Source: Lagopus muta (lineage: Eukaryota > Chordata > Aves > Galliformes > Phasianidae). Taken from it: DNA of 64,000 nucleotides. The position numbers and the translations under genes were made by a program. Positions within the stretch are counted from its first letter, which is position 1. Every line of letters starts with the position of its first letter. Below are positions 60,788-64,000 of this stretch, piece by piece. The notes below the pieces were generated by a model that saw nothing but the letters and a program-made list of their open reading frames with translations, was not told the DNA's origin and made no database searches. The stretch lies in the NCBI RefSeq assembly GCF_023343835.1, contig NC_064433.1:51798871-51862870 (forward strand). Reading direction: 5' to 3'.

Positions 60788-63700
60788 CTCACTGTGGCTG
60801 AGGATGGAATCTTCAGTGCTGCTGAAGAGAGTCTCAGACATCTAGTGAGCAACAGCACTTTCAAGAAGCTCTACAAAACTCCTAAGCTCCTGCAGCTTGA
60901 TACCACAAAAACACGTCTACATAAAGAACCCATGAGATAATTTTCAGTGACTGCTAAAACACCCTTGTCAATTCCTCTCTGAGTCCTATTCAGTCGGATT
61001 CATGATATGCAGCATGTTCAGATTCTGCTCTCCATTTTTATGATGCAGGGTTTTCAACATGCATTCTAATTAGAAGCTATGCATCTTTCCACAGTAACAG
61101 CCTTAACTTAAACAGCCTAGAAGACATTTACACCCACATTTCCACCATTTACATTCCTACCTGGCGTACTACTGTGATGGTTTCACCTAAACAGTATTTA
61201 CTACATGATGCAACTCTCTTGGGTTCCTTTCTCTTTGCTCACTGTCCACTCCAAGTCCACTCAGTACCACTATTTCTATTTGGTTCGCTTAATGCTGTCC
61301 TCCCTCCCAGACAATTCACTACTGATGCGGTTCATTGGGACCCAATGTCTGTCTCAGGAAAGCAATTGGTTTTTAAGAATAACTGGTAACAGGCATAGCA
61401 ATAGGAAGAGACTAAAACATTAAGTGCACCCTCTACCCACCTGCAGAAGTGGTGGTCTGCTTTACTACCCAGTCAGGCTGACAACATCACACAAGGTCCC
61501 CAGGGAATTTAACTGCCCTCAAGTAATGCTGGGAGTTATCTGTGACTCTGACACTCAAGCTGTGGCAGTCTAGTGTTGAAAAGTGGATCCTCCAGGAATA
61601 CAGCATGGTTCTGGTGCTGCCTGCTGACATCTGCCAGCCGAAGATTTGATTCTCAGGAGATGGATGAAGTTTTGAAAGCTGAAGGAGATTTCATTTTTTC
61701 TTTCTCCTGCTCAGATAGGAGTAGGTGTGAATTTAAACTGATGGAGACAGGATATTTTTGGCATTGTATTTCTTAGTAATTTATATTAACAACTTGTCCT
61801 ACTGAATCTACTCTTTCCACTTCATCCTGTTTTATAAAAGAAGTCCATCTTTCTGTCCCTGATAAAACAGCATGCACCTAACAGAAGCCTGAGCATAGTT
61901 GTAGAGTTAGCAGTTTGCTGAGGGGGATGAAGTTGATACAGATGTACTGGGGCAGAAAATATTCTCTTCTGAGTTTAAAACTTTTATTTACAAAAGGGAA
62001 GGTTATCAAAAGAAAAGGCAGAACATACCTGTATGTTACCTCAAAATGAACTGGAAAGTATGGGACTGTGGGGCTACTGATCGTGTTGTGTGATCATGTT
62101 GTTCAAGAGATGTTAATCAGCCCAACATATTAACATTTTAGCATAGAAAATATACCTTTACTAGGCTTAGTGCAGCAAAGGAAACTGAAAATCAGTGTTT
62201 CCTAAGAGGCTCTTTTGTTCTCCATGGAAGAAATAAATTGCCCATTGTTAGTTCCAGTAACCATTCCCAACTAGGCTCAAATACAGAGGGGTAACCAGTT
62301 CAGAAAAATTCTTTTTTGAAAGCCTGGTAACAATTCAAGAGAGAATGAGCTCTCTTAGCTTTGGAAGAACAAGAGGTATGAGTTCACCTAATGAGTATAG
62401 ATTCTTTACAAATGCAGCTGTCCCCTTTATCAAGCTTCTATTAATCACACAGGGATTTTAAGGGGCTTACGTAAGTAAAATCCATCTATTTATGCCCACA
62501 CACTGGTGGCACTGTTCCCTAGCAGGATTCTCAGATATTTTTTTAATATAAAACTACTTTTGAGGGTCCAGCTGCTGACAACCTTGCCCCTCAGCCATCT
62601 ACCTCTCAAGAGATTGCCCTGCACAAGTATCACTTGCAACCAGTCCTTCCTTTCAGTGAGCTAGCTGATGTGTCATTCTCCTATAGTACAACTTACTGAT
62701 TGCCACAGTAGAGGTAACACTGCGTTTGTCATAAAGCCTACACGTTTTTCACCTTGATTTGGGAGAAGGTAGGAAAATACAGAACCTCCTACTAATGAAC
62801 ACTTGTTTTGGCTGCACCTATTTTGCCTTTGATTATGCTGAGTGGAAGAAGGTGGGTAGAAAGTTTCAAAATGCCATGGGCATCAAGCCTAGTACTGGAA
62901 AGATTTTGAGTCATTCCCTTACACTGTAGTTGCTTTAATATCAATCTAGCACAGAAACAATAAGGCAGCACACTTGGAGATACTACCAACACAGGGAAAG
63001 GGCACCATGCCAGTAACATTTCCAATTGCACTGCTGTGATTTTGTGTGTTAGAAAACTGATATTTATAATTATTTTTCCTCTCTGTAGACTAAATTAATT
63101 TAACTGATTTAAATGCATTTTGATTTCACTGGAAACTTTGCCTTATCTGGTCTTTACTTTGTAAGTACTGCAGGAGTTGTCAATTCTGATGCCATCATGA
63201 TGGCAAAAGCTTATTCTTTTCCTCAGTACGCAATTGGATACAGACTGTAATCTTAGAGTAAGCACCAATGCCTAGACTTGAGTGGTTGCCAAGCTCAGGA
63301 GCAAGTACACACAGAGGGTGTGTAATGCCTATTGAATTGGTGGGGACTTTTTGTATGTGTTGCTGAGCTCCTTCAATGTCATCTTCAGACTTCGAAGGAC
63401 TATCCTTTTTCTGGGTCCAGCCTTGTCAGGGTGGCCTCTAAAATGTCTAACAGCTTTAGTTTTATCTAAGAATCAATGAAAAAACCTCTACTGTGTCCAG
63501 ATACTGTTTGAATCACAGAATATTGAAGTGTTAAAGTACTCCTCTGAATAAACAGTCCTTAATGTTGACATGTTCATTGGCACTAGTATTGGTCTTTTGT
63601 CTTGCTATTTGACCTTAGTATCAGCTTCCCTGTAACTACTGGAGAGACTGAGAATTACCCTTTTACTACTGACAGTTTTACTATTGAGATGAGGTGACTT

Positions 63701-63822
63701 TCCCTATTCTCTTGCCAATGTAGCAAGCCCAGATCATAGTTCACAACTTATCAAACGACAGCAAGAACATAGAAACTTCCTTTAGAATTGACAGTCTTGG
63801 CTACAGAGAGCTCAGTGCAGCT

Positions 63823-63846
63823 CACTGTCACTGTCACTGTCACTGT
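63823..63846 (+). repeat. (CACTGT)4 hexanucleotide repeat
   Basis: There are four perfect cactgt units in a row, a minor microsatellite. Confidence 0.95.
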
Positions 63847-64000
63847 TTGTAACTCAGGTATTTTTATACAGATTTAAGATGTATGTTGTTATCAATTATC
63901 ATGTTTACATTTTATATCTGCTTATTCTTCAGTTCTGCGTAAGTTTATTGGTTTTTGATTGTTTTTTTTTTTGGCTGGACATAAAAGAGCTTCAATATAA

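Larger units (their letters stand above)
58018..64000. other. gene-free unique sequence to the window end
   Basis: No gene, RNA or named repeat is recognised. Small features are a G-run/A-run at 59171-59210, a (TTTG)n run at about 60154-60170, a tatggtatggtc duplication at 60751-60787, and a four-copy 6-mer at 63823-63846. Open frames of up to 109 codons (for example 58273-58602 and 58630-58959) overlap in different frames and show no domain. Confidence 0.65.

Noticed and set aside
63515..63560. gaatcacagaatattgaag as a possible CR1 tail
   Set aside because: Only one octamer-like unit is present, and no further CR1 3' UTR blocks follow in either direction.

Overview
This window looks like non-coding nuclear DNA from a bird. 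The main evidence is at least seventeen fragments of CR1 (chicken repeat 1), the LINE retrotransposon that dominates avian genomes. Most are cut off at the 5' end, and many end in the diagnostic 3' tail built from ATTCTATG-type octamers. Several share the 'aatcattaaggttggaaaagacctctaagatc' type of 3' end (given here in two parts, aatcattaaggttgg and aaaagacctctaagatc), which I associate with fowl and waterfowl. That narrower placement is inference. Base composition is AT-rich and poor in CpG, and stop codons are dense in all frames. I recognise no protein-coding exon, tRNA, rRNA, snRNA or prokaryotic feature. The window is either intergenic or inside a very long intron.

Layout. 1-19700 is mostly unique sequence with a few CR1 fragments (3425-3694, 4231-4675, 5388-5465), one possible MIR-type SINE relic (2681-2757), one CTCF-like motif (8763-8776) and a purine-rich stretch (about 13925-14420). 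At 19706-20046 a G-quadruplex/hairpin sequence sits next to a CR1 fragment. 20500-38900 is unique DNA with scattered CR1 copies and microsatellites. It includes an old CR1 ORF2 C-terminal relic (20581-20784) and a CR1-next-to-CR1 junction (34275-35295).

The densest part is 38921-43145. A minus-strand CR1 is split by a smaller plus-strand CR1. It is followed by a long, decayed plus-strand CR1 that still carries traces of its endonuclease and reverse transcriptase (40065-42600). That element ends in a 495-bp pentanucleotide array whose unit changes in blocks from TTCTA through TTCCG, TTCCA and CCCTA to TCCTA/TCCTC. From 43146 to the end the DNA is again mostly unique, with CR1 fragments at 45756-45875, 46611-46784, 49833-50031 and about 53455-53540, and several long poly-T tracts.

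No genes work together here. The only coding matter is dead CR1 ORF2, which encoded an endonuclease plus reverse transcriptase. I found no convincing new biological system. The pentamer array seeded at a CR1 tail is the most unusual structure. A few gene-free segments have the look of conserved non-coding elements, but conservation cannot be judged from one sequence.
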